A DNA stretch of 64,000 nt from Halomonas litopenaei (GTDB taxonomy: Bacteria > Pseudomonadota > Gammaproteobacteria > Pseudomonadales > Halomonadaceae), in NCBI RefSeq assembly GCF_003045775.1, contig NZ_PXNS01000004.1, positions 124,001 through 188,000 of the forward strand, written 5' to 3'. Of this stretch, positions 34,349 through 41,200 are shown piece by piece (positions within the stretch are counted from its first letter, which is position 1; the number at the start of each line of letters is the position of its first letter). The position numbers and the translations under genes are program-made. The notes below the pieces were generated by a model. That model saw nothing but the letters and a program-made list of their open reading frames with translations, was not told the origin of the DNA and searched no databases.

Positions 34349-35092
34349 CTAGCCGATGCTGCCTAGCGCCGGAAAGGTGCGCAATAACCAATAGGACAGC
34401 TCGGTCAGTTTGCCGGTGATCATCAAGATGCCCATCAGGATCATGATCAGCCCGGCCGCCAGATGCATGACTCGGCCCCAGCGGCGCAGGAATGGCTGGT
34501 GGTGCAGGAAGCGATCGAGCGACACCGCCGTCAACAGAAAGGGCACCCCCAGGCCCAGCGAATAGATGCCGAGCAACGCCATTCCGCTCGAGGCATTGGC
34601 CGTCGAGGCGCTGACGGTCAGAATGGCGCCCAGGATCGGGCCGATGCAGGGGGTCCAGCCGAAGGCGAACGCCACACCTAGGAGGTAGGCCGCACCAGGC
34701 CCCCCGCCCGCTTCCTTGAGGCGGCCGATCAACCGCCATTCCCGCTGTAACCAGTGCAGCGGAATGAGCCCGGTCATGAAGGCACCGAACAGGATGACGA
34801 TGAGACTGCCGACCAGGTTCGCCTCCTGGCGATAGATCAGCAGCAGACGCCCGATGGCCGTGGCACTGGCGCCCAGCATCAGGAATATCGTGGTGAACCC
34901 GAGCACGAACCAGATCGACTGGGTTAACACCCGGAGTCGCTCCCGTCGATCCGCTTCCCGTATCTGCCCCAGCGAGCGCCCGGCGACGAAGGAGAGATAG
35001 CCAGGCACGAGCGGTAAGACACAGGGCGAAGCGAACGAGATCAGGCCCGCCAGAAAGGCCGTCGCCAGGCCGATATTGGCAAGCTCCAGCAT
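34349..35092 (-). CDS. CcdA-type transmembrane thiol-reductant transporter
   Basis: CcdA carries reducing equivalents from cytoplasmic thioredoxin to periplasmic thiol proteins. The 247-residue protein has six membrane segments and the family signatures FASPCVLPLVPGYLSF (Cys near residue 24) and AFAFGWTPCIGPILGA (second Cys), the pair that cycles during transfer. It sits in one operon with a TlpA-like thioredoxin and a cytochrome c, so it probably keeps TlpA reduced for copper or haem protein maturation. Start ATG 35090-35092 is clear. Confidence 0.92.
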   Translation of the reverse strand: MLELANIGLATAFLAGLISFASPCVLPLVPGYLSFVAGRSLGQIREADRRERLRVLTQSIWFVLGFTTIFLMLGASATAIGRLLLIYRQEANLVGSLIVILFGAFMTGLIPLHWLQREWRLIGRLKEAGGGPGAAYLLGVAFAFGWTPCIGPILGAILTVSASTANASSGMALLGIYSLGLGVPFLLTAVSLDRFLHHQPFLRRWGRVMHLAAGLIMILMGILMITGKLTELSYWLLRTFPALGSIG

Positions 35093-35109
35093 CCTCCCCT
35101 ATCCCGCGG

Positions 35110-35493
35110 CTAGGCTTGGAGCTTGGATATGGGCCGCTCGGACGGCACCTGGTGATTCGCCGCTTGGCGATTGGCGGATGTCGTCTCCGTGGGTACCGCG
35201 GTAGAGGCTTCCACCCCGGCTTGTGTATCAGTGACTTCGTCCTGGTCGGTCGACTTGTTTGTCTTGTCCTTGCATTTCATCATGCACAGTCCTAATCCGC
35301 ACATGACAAGGCAAGGCAAGAGGCTCACCAAGAGAGGCGCGAGCCCAAGCAGGACCAACTGATCCCAGCCCATGGCAAGACCACCAGCCACCGCCACAGC
35401 GCCCAGCAGCATCCAGCGGCGTGGGCCTGTTACCAGGCCTTTCAGTCCGGCTTTCTCTTGGCCCTTTTGGGGCTTGTCGTCACAGCAACTCAT
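35110..35493 (-). CDS. Small Cys-rich membrane protein of unknown function
   Basis: I do not recognise this 127-residue protein. It starts MSCCDDKPQ, has one broad or two close hydrophobic segments (about residues 28-75), and continues with a second Cys group, PCLVMCGLGLCMMKCKD. An acidic, Thr-rich and probably disordered tail follows. Cys and Met around a membrane segment suggest metal binding or transfer. It overlaps the TlpA gene start by 4 bases and precedes ccdA, so it belongs to the copper/redox operon. Confidence 0.7.
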   Translation of the reverse strand: MSCCDDKPQKGQEKAGLKGLVTGPRRWMLLGAVAVAGGLAMGWDQLVLLGLAPLLVSLLPCLVMCGLGLCMMKCKDKTNKSTDQDEVTDTQAGVEASTAVPTETTSANRQAANHQVPSERPISKLQA

Positions 35494-36053
35494 GGCGCGT
35501 CCTCCTGGGTGGTTTCTATGGTTTCGGCAAGAAAGTCGATCATTTCAGGGGTATCCCACTCGGCCTCCCCGACCAGGCGTCCGATCTCCCTGCCCTGGCG
35601 GTCGAGCAGAAGCGTCGTGGGAATACCCACGGCACTGAGGTTCGCGCTGGCCATGCCGGTTGGATCGACGTAGGGAGCGAGATGCTCGATCCCCACCTCC
35701 TGATAGAATTCGTTGACGACCTCGATGCCTTTGCGATCGATCGAGAGTGCGACGACCTCGAAATCTGTCCCACCCAATTCAGCCTGGAGGGCATCCAGGG
35801 TGGGCATTTCCTCGCGGCAAGGGCCACACCATGTCGCCCAGATGTTGAGCAGGATCAGCTTTCCTCCGAAGGTGGTCAGCGTCAGCGGAGTACCGTCGCC
35901 AGCCTCGAAGCTGATTTCCGACACCTCGCGTGGGCTTTCCCAGAGAAGAAACCCATTCGGCCCCACACGTTTGGGTGGTTCGGCGACGGCCAAAGAAGTG
36001 ATCATTCCCCACAATGCCACCGCTACCCAACTGGTCCCGATCAGTTGTCTCAT
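35490..36053 (-). CDS. TlpA-like periplasmic thioredoxin
   Basis: A 187-residue exported thioredoxin-fold protein. It has a signal peptide (1-25, ending AVA before EPPKR), the active site WATWCGPC with Cys76 and Cys79, and the cis-Pro region GIPTTLLLDRQG. TlpA proteins reduce copper chaperones and apocytochromes. I took the ATG at 36051-36053; TTG at 36059 and a GTG lie just upstream. It shares the operon with ccdA (its likely electron donor), DUF411 and SCO. Confidence 0.9.
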   Translation of the reverse strand: MRQLIGTSWVAVALWGMITSLAVAEPPKRVGPNGFLLWESPREVSEISFEAGDGTPLTLTTFGGKLILLNIWATWCGPCREEMPTLDALQAELGGTDFEVVALSIDRKGIEVVNEFYQEVGIEHLAPYVDPTGMASANLSAVGIPTTLLLDRQGREIGRLVGEAEWDTPEMIDFLAETIETTQEDAP

Positions 36054-36068
36054 CACCAAGGCTCACCT

Positions 36069-36509
36069 TCAGTGGGTGGCGTAAACTTCAGGGGTATCGG
36101 TCGGCTGAAAGGCCAGGGTGTAAACCTCCAGTGGGCCCTGTTTCTCGCCCGACATCCCCGGTGAGCCAAGTGGCATTCCGGGTACGCTCAGGCCTTTGAT
36201 GAAAGGTTTCTCTTCGAGTACCTGGGTGACGCTTTCCACGGGTACGTGGCCCTCGAAGACATAGTTGTCGATGAGCGTGGTATGGCAACCCTGCAGTTTC
36301 TCGGAAACATCGTGTTCGGCTTTCATCTTCGCGAGATCGTGAGTATCGATTGTCTCCACTTCGAACCCGTTTCGTTCGAGATACTTGGCATATTCGGCGC
36401 AACAGCCACAGTTGGGGTTCTTGTAGAGGGTTGCCGACGTCTCGGCTGCCAACCCTGTCAGGGGGAAGGTCAATAGAGAAGCGATGGTCAGCGCTTTCCA
36501 GTGTTTCAT
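36069..36509 (-). CDS. DUF411 metal-binding protein
   Basis: A 146-residue exported protein of the DUF411 family, found in copper and silver resistance clusters. It has a signal peptide (1-22), the Cys motif YKNPNCGCCAEY (Cys34, Cys36, Cys37), LQGCHT with a further Cys-His pair, and the family ending FIKGLSVPGMPLGSPGM. Cys, His and Met groups suit periplasmic copper binding. Its biochemical role is not established for the family. It is located between TlpA and SCO in the minus-strand operon. Confidence 0.93.
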   Translation of the reverse strand: MKHWKALTIASLLTFPLTGLAAETSATLYKNPNCGCCAEYAKYLERNGFEVETIDTHDLAKMKAEHDVSEKLQGCHTTLIDNYVFEGHVPVESVTQVLEEKPFIKGLSVPGMPLGSPGMSGEKQGPLEVYTLAFQPTDTPEVYATH

Positions 36510-36573
36510 ACGCTAAGGCTCCATAGAGTTCACGAGAACGTTCGGCAGCGAGGCCGGCTATACTCTCGCGGCA

Positions 36574-37269
36574 TTAATCGAAGGTGTTGACGACAGTATG
36601 GCGAATGCGATCCCACACACCGGTGGATAATGTCTCTGGTCCTTCTGCCAACACCTTTACATAGGAAACTAGGTGCTCCGGATCGAATTTGAGCCCATGA
36701 AAGCGGGCCCGTATCCGTCCTGATTGGTCGATGACATGAGTCACAACGCCATGCGCCTGGACGCCCTCGGCCACATCGTCGAATTTCAGACCGTAGGCTT
36801 CCGCGACCTGGCGTGTGGTGTCGACAAACTCATTTTCGCTTCGATAAAGAAACCGCCAGTTGGCGGGGTCCAGATCGAAATTTTCACCGTAGGCCCGCAT
36901 GTTGTTGTGCGTGCCGGCAAAGTCCTCGCTGTCGGTAGCGATGGTGATAAATTCAACATCATCTCGTAGGCCGGTATCGTTGACTCGCTCTTGCACCTCG
37001 GCAATCAGGTTCATGTGCACCGGGCAGGCTTCCTGGCAGCGGGTGTAGATAAAATTGAGCACCACGACGCGACCTTCCAGGTCGGAAGATGCCACGATGT
37101 TGCCCTCAACACCGGCCAGGGAAAAAGTCGGGGCCGGCTGGTCGACAAACTGGGCGTAGCGTTCCCGCTCTTGCAACTCTGCCTCGGCATCTTCAAGGGA
37201 ATGAGCAAAGGACGAAGCACTTGCCACCAGCCAGAGAATGGCTAATGGAGCATAGATGCATTTACGCAA
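36574..37269 (-). CDS. SCO1/SenC family copper protein (operon copy)
   Basis: A 231-residue periplasmic protein. It has a signal peptide (about 1-23), then a thioredoxin fold with copper site TRCQEACPVH (Cys78, Cys82) and a distal His in VVTHVID. SCO proteins load copper into cytochrome oxidase or act as thiol reductases. Start choice: TTG at 37267-37269 has a GGGGAG site 8 bases upstream and gives a clean signal peptide; the ATG 32 codons earlier gives an implausible leader running into the Met-rich gene's 3' end. A second SCO is encoded at 60132. Confidence 0.82.
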   Translation of the reverse strand: MRKCIYAPLAILWLVASASSFAHSLEDAEAELQERERYAQFVDQPAPTFSLAGVEGNIVASSDLEGRVVVLNFIYTRCQEACPVHMNLIAEVQERVNDTGLRDDVEFITIATDSEDFAGTHNNMRAYGENFDLDPANWRFLYRSENEFVDTTRQVAEAYGLKFDDVAEGVQAHGVVTHVIDQSGRIRARFHGLKFDPEHLVSYVKVLAEGPETLSTGVWDRIRHTVVNTFD

Positions 37270-37342
37270 ATGCTGTTCTCCCCTCGCTCCACTAAAATGT
37301 AAATGGCTGCTCCTCTGCGGAGCAGCCCCTGGCGATCTCACG

Positions 37343-37588
37343 TCAGGCGTTACTGTCGGTTTCATGACCCTGTTGCATTTTATCCATCATGGCATTGCAT
37401 TTTTCCATCATGGTATTCATGTCACTCATCATCCCCATCATGCCACCTTCTTGCATCATGTCCCCATGCATGCCCTTGCCCTCCATTGGCTCCTGCTGCG
37501 GATCTTCCTGTGCAAGGAGCGAGCCGGTCCCGAAGGCACTGGTGGCGATGATAGCGACAGTCAGGACTGCAGTGTGACGTTTCCGCAT
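37343..37588 (-). CDS. Met-rich periplasmic protein, putative copper binder
   Basis: An 81-residue exported protein: signal peptide 1-25 (ending SLLAQ), then a mature part in which about one residue in four is Met, with His, Asp and Glu (MMQEGGMMGMMSDMNTMME). Such Met clusters bind Cu(I), as in CusF, PcoE or CopA tails; no specific family is claimed. The ATG at 37586-37588 follows GAGGAGAG. It is the first gene downstream of the MerR-type promoter at 37689-37719, so it should be the most strongly copper-induced product of the operon. Confidence 0.8.
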   Translation of the reverse strand: MRKRHTAVLTVAIIATSAFGTGSLLAQEDPQQEPMEGKGMHGDMMQEGGMMGMMSDMNTMMEKCNAMMDKMQQGHETDSNA

Positions 37589-37688
37589 GACACTCTCCTC
37601 GATCTTCTTGGGACTCACCTTTCCACCAGCAAGGCTGATGGCACGGCTTGGCTTTGATTTCCACCCTGCAGCAGCGCTGCTTCTTGGA

Positions 37689-37719
37689 AAGGTATCCTTG
37701 AAGCCTACTTCAAGGTCAA
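37689..37719 (-). promoter_or_regulatory. MerR-type promoter/operator for the copper/redox operon
   Basis: Reading the minus strand: -35 TTGACC (37719-37714), a 19-base spacer, and -10 TACCTT (37694-37689). A perfect dyad, CCTTGAAG-CCTA-CTTCAAGG (37696-37715), fills the spacer. An overlong 19-base spacer with a central dyad is the hallmark of MerR-activated promoters. It drives the Met-rich gene and the operon behind it, with merR divergent. Confidence 0.85.
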
Positions 37720-37845
37720 GCCCTTATTTTTTGGCGTTTCCGCGTCATGCGGGCGGCCACCCATTGAGCGCTATAACCAGGCCTTGACCTTTGGGCGGCC
37801 TCACGGTTGTAGGCTGACTGAAACTGAGTAGGTAAGGAAAAGGCA

Positions 37846-38277
37846 ATGCGAGTCACTGAACTGGCTCGGGCTGGTGGGGTCACTGCGGAAACGGTACGTC
37901 ACTACACACGTGAGGGGTTGTTACGACCGCAACGGGACCCGCGCAACGGCTATCAACTCTATGACGAGGAGGCACTGGGTCGCCTGCGCCTCATTGATTG
38001 CCTTCGCTCGTTGGGAGTCGGCCTCCCAGAAATCAAGCAGATATTGACCTGGGCGGACCAAGACAGCCCTCCGGTTGTTGATAGGCACACGCCGCTGGCT
38101 GAACAAGGGCGCCACATTTGCATGAGGATTCAAGAACTTCAGGCGATAGCGCGATGGCTGGATAGCATCGGCCACGATGATGGTCCCGAGGCCCCTAGCC
38201 TGAAGCAACTGATCGAATCGCTGGGATCGGAGCAACCGGCCATCGTCACGGATGGTCCGCGCATTGGCCATCAGTGA
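37846..38277 (+). CDS. MerR family regulator of the copper/redox operon (lacks CueR Cys loop)
   Basis: A 143-residue MerR regulator. The winged helix is clear (MRVTELARAGGVTAETVRHY, residues 1-20), then the coupling helix and dimerisation helix. CueR, ZntR and MerR bind metal with Cys near residues 77-80 and a C-terminal C-x7-C loop; here only Cys52 and Cys92 are present and the tail has no Cys. The effector is therefore uncertain. It is divergent from the Met-rich/SCO operon with a matching operator between. Its last 7 bases overlap the end of a convergent gene. Confidence 0.87.
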   Translation: MRVTELARAGGVTAETVRHYTREGLLRPQRDPRNGYQLYDEEALGRLRLIDCLRSLGVGLPEIKQILTWADQDSPPVVDRHTPLAEQGRHICMRIQELQAIARWLDSIGHDDGPEAPSLKQLIESLGSEQPAIVTDGPRIGHQ

Positions 38278-39002
38278 TGCGACGGCGCCATGCTGGCCAT
38301 ATCGTCCATGCCGGTCATGGAGTGCAGATGCCAGAGTTGCCAGACGGCAAACGCTATGATCAGCAACGCCGCCAGCGTGCGGGTCGCTGGATGGCGAATC
38401 CATAGCGAGACGCGGCGGGCTGCCATACCGGTCGCCAGGACGACGGGCAGGGTGCCGAGCCCGAAGGCCCCCATCATCGTCGCGGCGCGTAGCGGCTCGG
38501 CCACGGCCAGACTCCAGGCCAGCATTGAATAGATCAGCCCGCAGGGCATCCAGCCCCAGATCGAGCCCAGCGCGAAGGCCTGGGGCACCTTCACGACGGG
38601 CATCAAGCCTCGACCAAGCGGTTCGATACGCCGCCACAGCGAGCGACCCAGGGCTTCGACACGTAGCAACCCCTTCCACCAGTTGGCGATATACAGCGCC
38701 ATCAGAATCAGCATGACCGCCGCCAGGATACGCAGCACCATGGCGATGCCGTCCAGGGCATGGTTGAGCACGGAACCGAGCAGCGCCACCAGGGCACCGG
38801 CGAGCATGTAGCTGGTGATGCGGCCCAGGTTGTAGCCGAGCAGGAGGCCCGCCAGGCGGCTCGGCTGCCGCATGCTGGGGGGCACGGCAAAGGTCAGGGC
38901 ACTCATGATCCCGCCACACATGCCGATGCAGTGCGCCCCTCCGAGCAGGCCGAAGACGAAAGCCGCCGCCAATGGCGGTAGGCTCAGGCCGGTGGGATCC
39001 AT
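38271..39002 (-). CDS. TauE/SafE-type (DsbD-like) membrane protein with GGAHCIGMCGG motif
   Basis: A 243-residue membrane protein with six predicted helices and the diagnostic early motif GGAHCIGMCGGI (Cys25, Cys29). A second conserved segment, FALGSIWGWMPCGLIYS, carries another Cys. This subgroup is annotated as sulfite-exporter-like or urease accessory-like; many members sit by cytochrome oxidase and copper genes, where they resemble DsbD's membrane domain and may move copper or electrons. It ends with Met/His-rich LHSMTGMDDMASMAPSHH. It is last in the ccmG-lgt-dsbD-alpha gene run. Confidence 0.83.
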   Translation of the reverse strand: MDPTGLSLPPLAAAFVFGLLGGAHCIGMCGGIMSALTFAVPPSMRQPSRLAGLLLGYNLGRITSYMLAGALVALLGSVLNHALDGIAMVLRILAAVMLILMALYIANWWKGLLRVEALGRSLWRRIEPLGRGLMPVVKVPQAFALGSIWGWMPCGLIYSMLAWSLAVAEPLRAATMMGAFGLGTLPVVLATGMAARRVSLWIRHPATRTLAALLIIAFAVWQLWHLHSMTGMDDMASMAPSHH

Positions 39003-39542
39003 TCAAGGCGCTCTATTTTCGCTATCCCCAGTACCACGAGGAGGAGAATCGAAGGCTGCCGGAGGCGACCCGTGAAGCGCGTCGAGCTCGACCTGCTCGG
39101 GTGGATAGCAAAGTCCCCGATCGGAGCAGCCCTGAAAGGTCACCGTGATGGCCAGCGGCCCGGTAGCGGCATCGCTCGCCTCGATGGGCGCACTAAATAC
39201 CACCTGGTCATAGAACACCTCGATCTCCCCCAGAGACGCGTGCACCATGGGTTCGCCGGGGGGAATTGCCAGCTCACCGAAGCTGACGTCCGCGTCGCGG
39301 CTGTCCAGGGCGAATTGGTGGCGATGGAGGTAATAGTCCTCGGCATTGAGGAAGCCGACATAGAGCCGTTCATCGTCTCGCCAGGCGCTAGCCCGGAAGG
39401 CTTCATCGGCCGGCAGGAATTCCCGTTGAGCCGAGTTACTGAAGGTGGAGCCTTTGCCACCGCCCACGGGAAACTCTCCACGGGCCGCTACGGGTGTAGC
39501 GACGAACAGCAGCACCAGTAGAAAAGCGAAGGCCGTGTTCAT
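39003..39542 (-). CDS. Stand-alone DsbD N-terminal (alpha) domain protein
   Basis: A 179-residue exported protein matching only the immunoglobulin-like alpha domain of DsbD. It has a signal peptide (1-20), [20 protein letters not shown], and the redox pair in [13 protein letters not shown], with Cys separated by five residues as in DsbD. Full DsbD adds a membrane and a thioredoxin domain, both missing here. The adjacent TauE-like protein and CcmG could supply these functions in trans, giving a split DsbD. It overlaps lgt by 4 bases and abuts the next gene. Confidence 0.85.
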   Translation of the reverse strand: MNTAFAFLLVLLFVATPVAARGEFPVGGGKGSTFSNSAQREFLPADEAFRASAWRDDERLYVGFLNAEDYYLHRHQFALDSRDADVSFGELAIPPGEPMVHASLGEIEVFYDQVVFSAPIEASDAATGPLAITVTFQGCSDRGLCYPPEQVELDALHGSPPAAFDSPPRGTGDSENRAP

Positions 39543-40351
39543 GAGGTCGCCGCCGCCTTCGCCCTATCCACTGGCTGACGCCTCGACCAGATGACCAGGG
39601 CCAGCCCCGCAATGAGCATCGGTAAGGTCAACAGTTGCCCCATGGTCAGCCAGCCGAAGGCGATGAACCCCAGTTGGGGGTCGGGCAGGCGCACGAACTC
39701 CACGCCGAAGCGGAAGGTGCCATAAAGCACCAGGAACAACCCCGAGATGAGCCCTCGCTGGCGCGGTCGGCGCGACAACCACCACAGCACGGCAAACAGT
39801 ACTACCCCTTCCAGGGCGAACTCGTAGAGCGCTGAAGGGTGGCGCGGCTCCGGCCCCAGCCCCATCATGGGAGGGAAGACCATCGCCCAAGGGATATCGC
39901 TGACCCTTCCCGGCAACTCGTGATTGATGAAGTTGCCGAGGCGCCCGGCACCCAGGCCGATCGGCACTAGCGGGGCGATGAAATCGGTCAACTGAAAGAA
40001 GGCCAGGCGGTGCTTGCGGGCAAACAGCCATGCCGCGAGCAACACACCGGCCAGGCCGCCATGAAAGCTCATGCCGCCGTCCCAGATTCTGAAGAGCCAC
40101 AGTGGGTTGGCCAGCAGTTGCTCGAGCCCGTAGAACAGCGCATAGCCCAGACGACCACCGAGGATGATCCCCATGGCACCGTAAAAGATCAGATCGCCGA
40201 TATCATCGTGATTCAGGTCCAGGCGGTGGGCACGACGACGCCCCAGCCACCAGGCGGCGACCAGCCCGACTACGTACATCAGGCCGTACCAGTGAATCTG
40301 TACTGGCCCCAGAGAAATGGCCACGGGATCAATCTGAGGATATTGCAGCAT
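39539..40351 (-). CDS. lgt: Prolipoprotein diacylglyceryl transferase (island copy)
   Basis: Lgt attaches diacylglycerol to the lipobox Cys of prolipoproteins in the inner membrane. The 270-residue protein has seven membrane segments and the family signature [16 protein letters not shown], with the catalytic Arg/Asn/His group, preceded by [14 protein letters not shown]. The ending and start are normal. A housekeeping lgt normally sits with thyA, so a copy within metal genes is presumably additional. It may support the island's own lipoproteins, such as the SCO at 60132. lspA and lnt are found 15 kb away in the same island. Confidence 0.93.
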   Translation of the reverse strand: MLQYPQIDPVAISLGPVQIHWYGLMYVVGLVAAWWLGRRRAHRLDLNHDDIGDLIFYGAMGIILGGRLGYALFYGLEQLLANPLWLFRIWDGGMSFHGGLAGVLLAAWLFARKHRLAFFQLTDFIAPLVPIGLGAGRLGNFINHELPGRVSDIPWAMVFPPMMGLGPEPRHPSALYEFALEGVVLFAVLWWLSRRPRQRGLISGLFLVLYGTFRFGVEFVRLPDPQLGFIAFGWLTMGQLLTLPMLIAGLALVIWSRRQPVDRAKAAATS

Positions 40352-40419
40352 AAGCCTTCCTTATCTGACCGTTACCGGCCGCGTTATCAATAAAAGTAAC
40401 TTTCAGCACGCTCGATGAC

Positions 40420-40947
40420 TCATTGCTGCCATTTTTCTATCTCCTGAATAACTTTCTCAACATCCTCGGGAGTGATATAGCCCGTATGCTTATAGCGGAT
40501 AATGCCCTCGGTATCGACGAGGAAAGTCTCTGGCACACCATAGACACCTAGCTCGAACCCAAGATCGCCATCCGGATCAAAAATATTGACTTCGAAAGGT
40601 CGTCCAAAATGGTCAAGAAACTCCAGCCCCTTGGCACGGGTGTCCTTGTAGTTGATGCCAATCAAGCGCACACCACGTTCGGCCAGTGTCAGCAACTGGG
40701 GCATCTCTTCCTTACAGGTTGGACACCACTCCGCCCAGACATTGACCAGCGTGACCTCACCCTTGAGGAGGGACTCGTCAACACGGCGTGAGGGGGCTTC
40801 CAGAGTTGTCAGGGTAAAGGGTGGGAAATGCTTGGCCAGTAGAGCCGAATCGCGAGCGAAAGGATTCATTTCCAAACCACGATAGAGGAAGAACCCCAGT
40901 CCCAGGAAAACCAACAGAGGAATAAGCAGTAACAGTCGCCGTTTCAC
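40420..40947 (-). CDS. CcmG/DsbE-type thiol:disulfide protein
   Basis: A 175-residue membrane-anchored thioredoxin-fold protein. It has an N-terminal anchor (residues 5-22), the active site AEWCPTC (Cys75, Cys78) and the [15 protein letters not shown] cis-Pro region, which matches CcmG/DsbE closely. CcmG keeps apocytochrome c haem-binding cysteines reduced. No other ccm genes are nearby, so here it may serve the split DsbD set downstream. It is transcribed with lgt and the DsbD-alpha gene. Confidence 0.9.
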   Translation of the reverse strand: MKRRLLLLIPLLVFLGLGFFLYRGLEMNPFARDSALLAKHFPPFTLTTLEAPSRRVDESLLKGEVTLVNVWAEWCPTCKEEMPQLLTLAERGVRLIGINYKDTRAKGLEFLDHFGRPFEVNIFDPDGDLGFELGVYGVPETFLVDTEGIIRYKHTGYITPEDVEKVIQEIEKWQQ

Positions 40948-40980
40948 GTATGCGTCTCACAGGATGTCAGCTGTCATGGT

Positions 40981-41175
40981 TCATGTATTCCGAGCCCAGA
41001 CGAGTTTTGCCAGGATCGGCAGGAGCGTGATGCCACTGATCAGAATCAACGCGACCGCGAGGCCGTGGGAGTCGGTAGCTATGAGTATCTCCCCGAACAT
41101 GACGATCAACTACGCCGTCGGAAGTACGCCAGCCAGCGTGGCAATCAAGAAACGCCACCGACCACGCAACAGAAA
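40981..41175 (-). pseudogene. Remnant of a TVP38/TMEM64 (VTT domain) membrane protein
   Basis: On the minus strand about 60 codons read [16 protein letters not shown], then an in-frame TAG (41110-41112), then [20 protein letters not shown] and further hydrophobic residues to a TGA at 40981-40983. This matches the C-terminal end of TVP38-family proteins. The N-terminal two thirds are absent, cut near the start of the broken copper ATPase gene. It is clearly debris rather than a working gene. Confidence 0.65.
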
Positions 41176-41200
41176 CCTTTTGTACAATGGAGGGTTCTTC

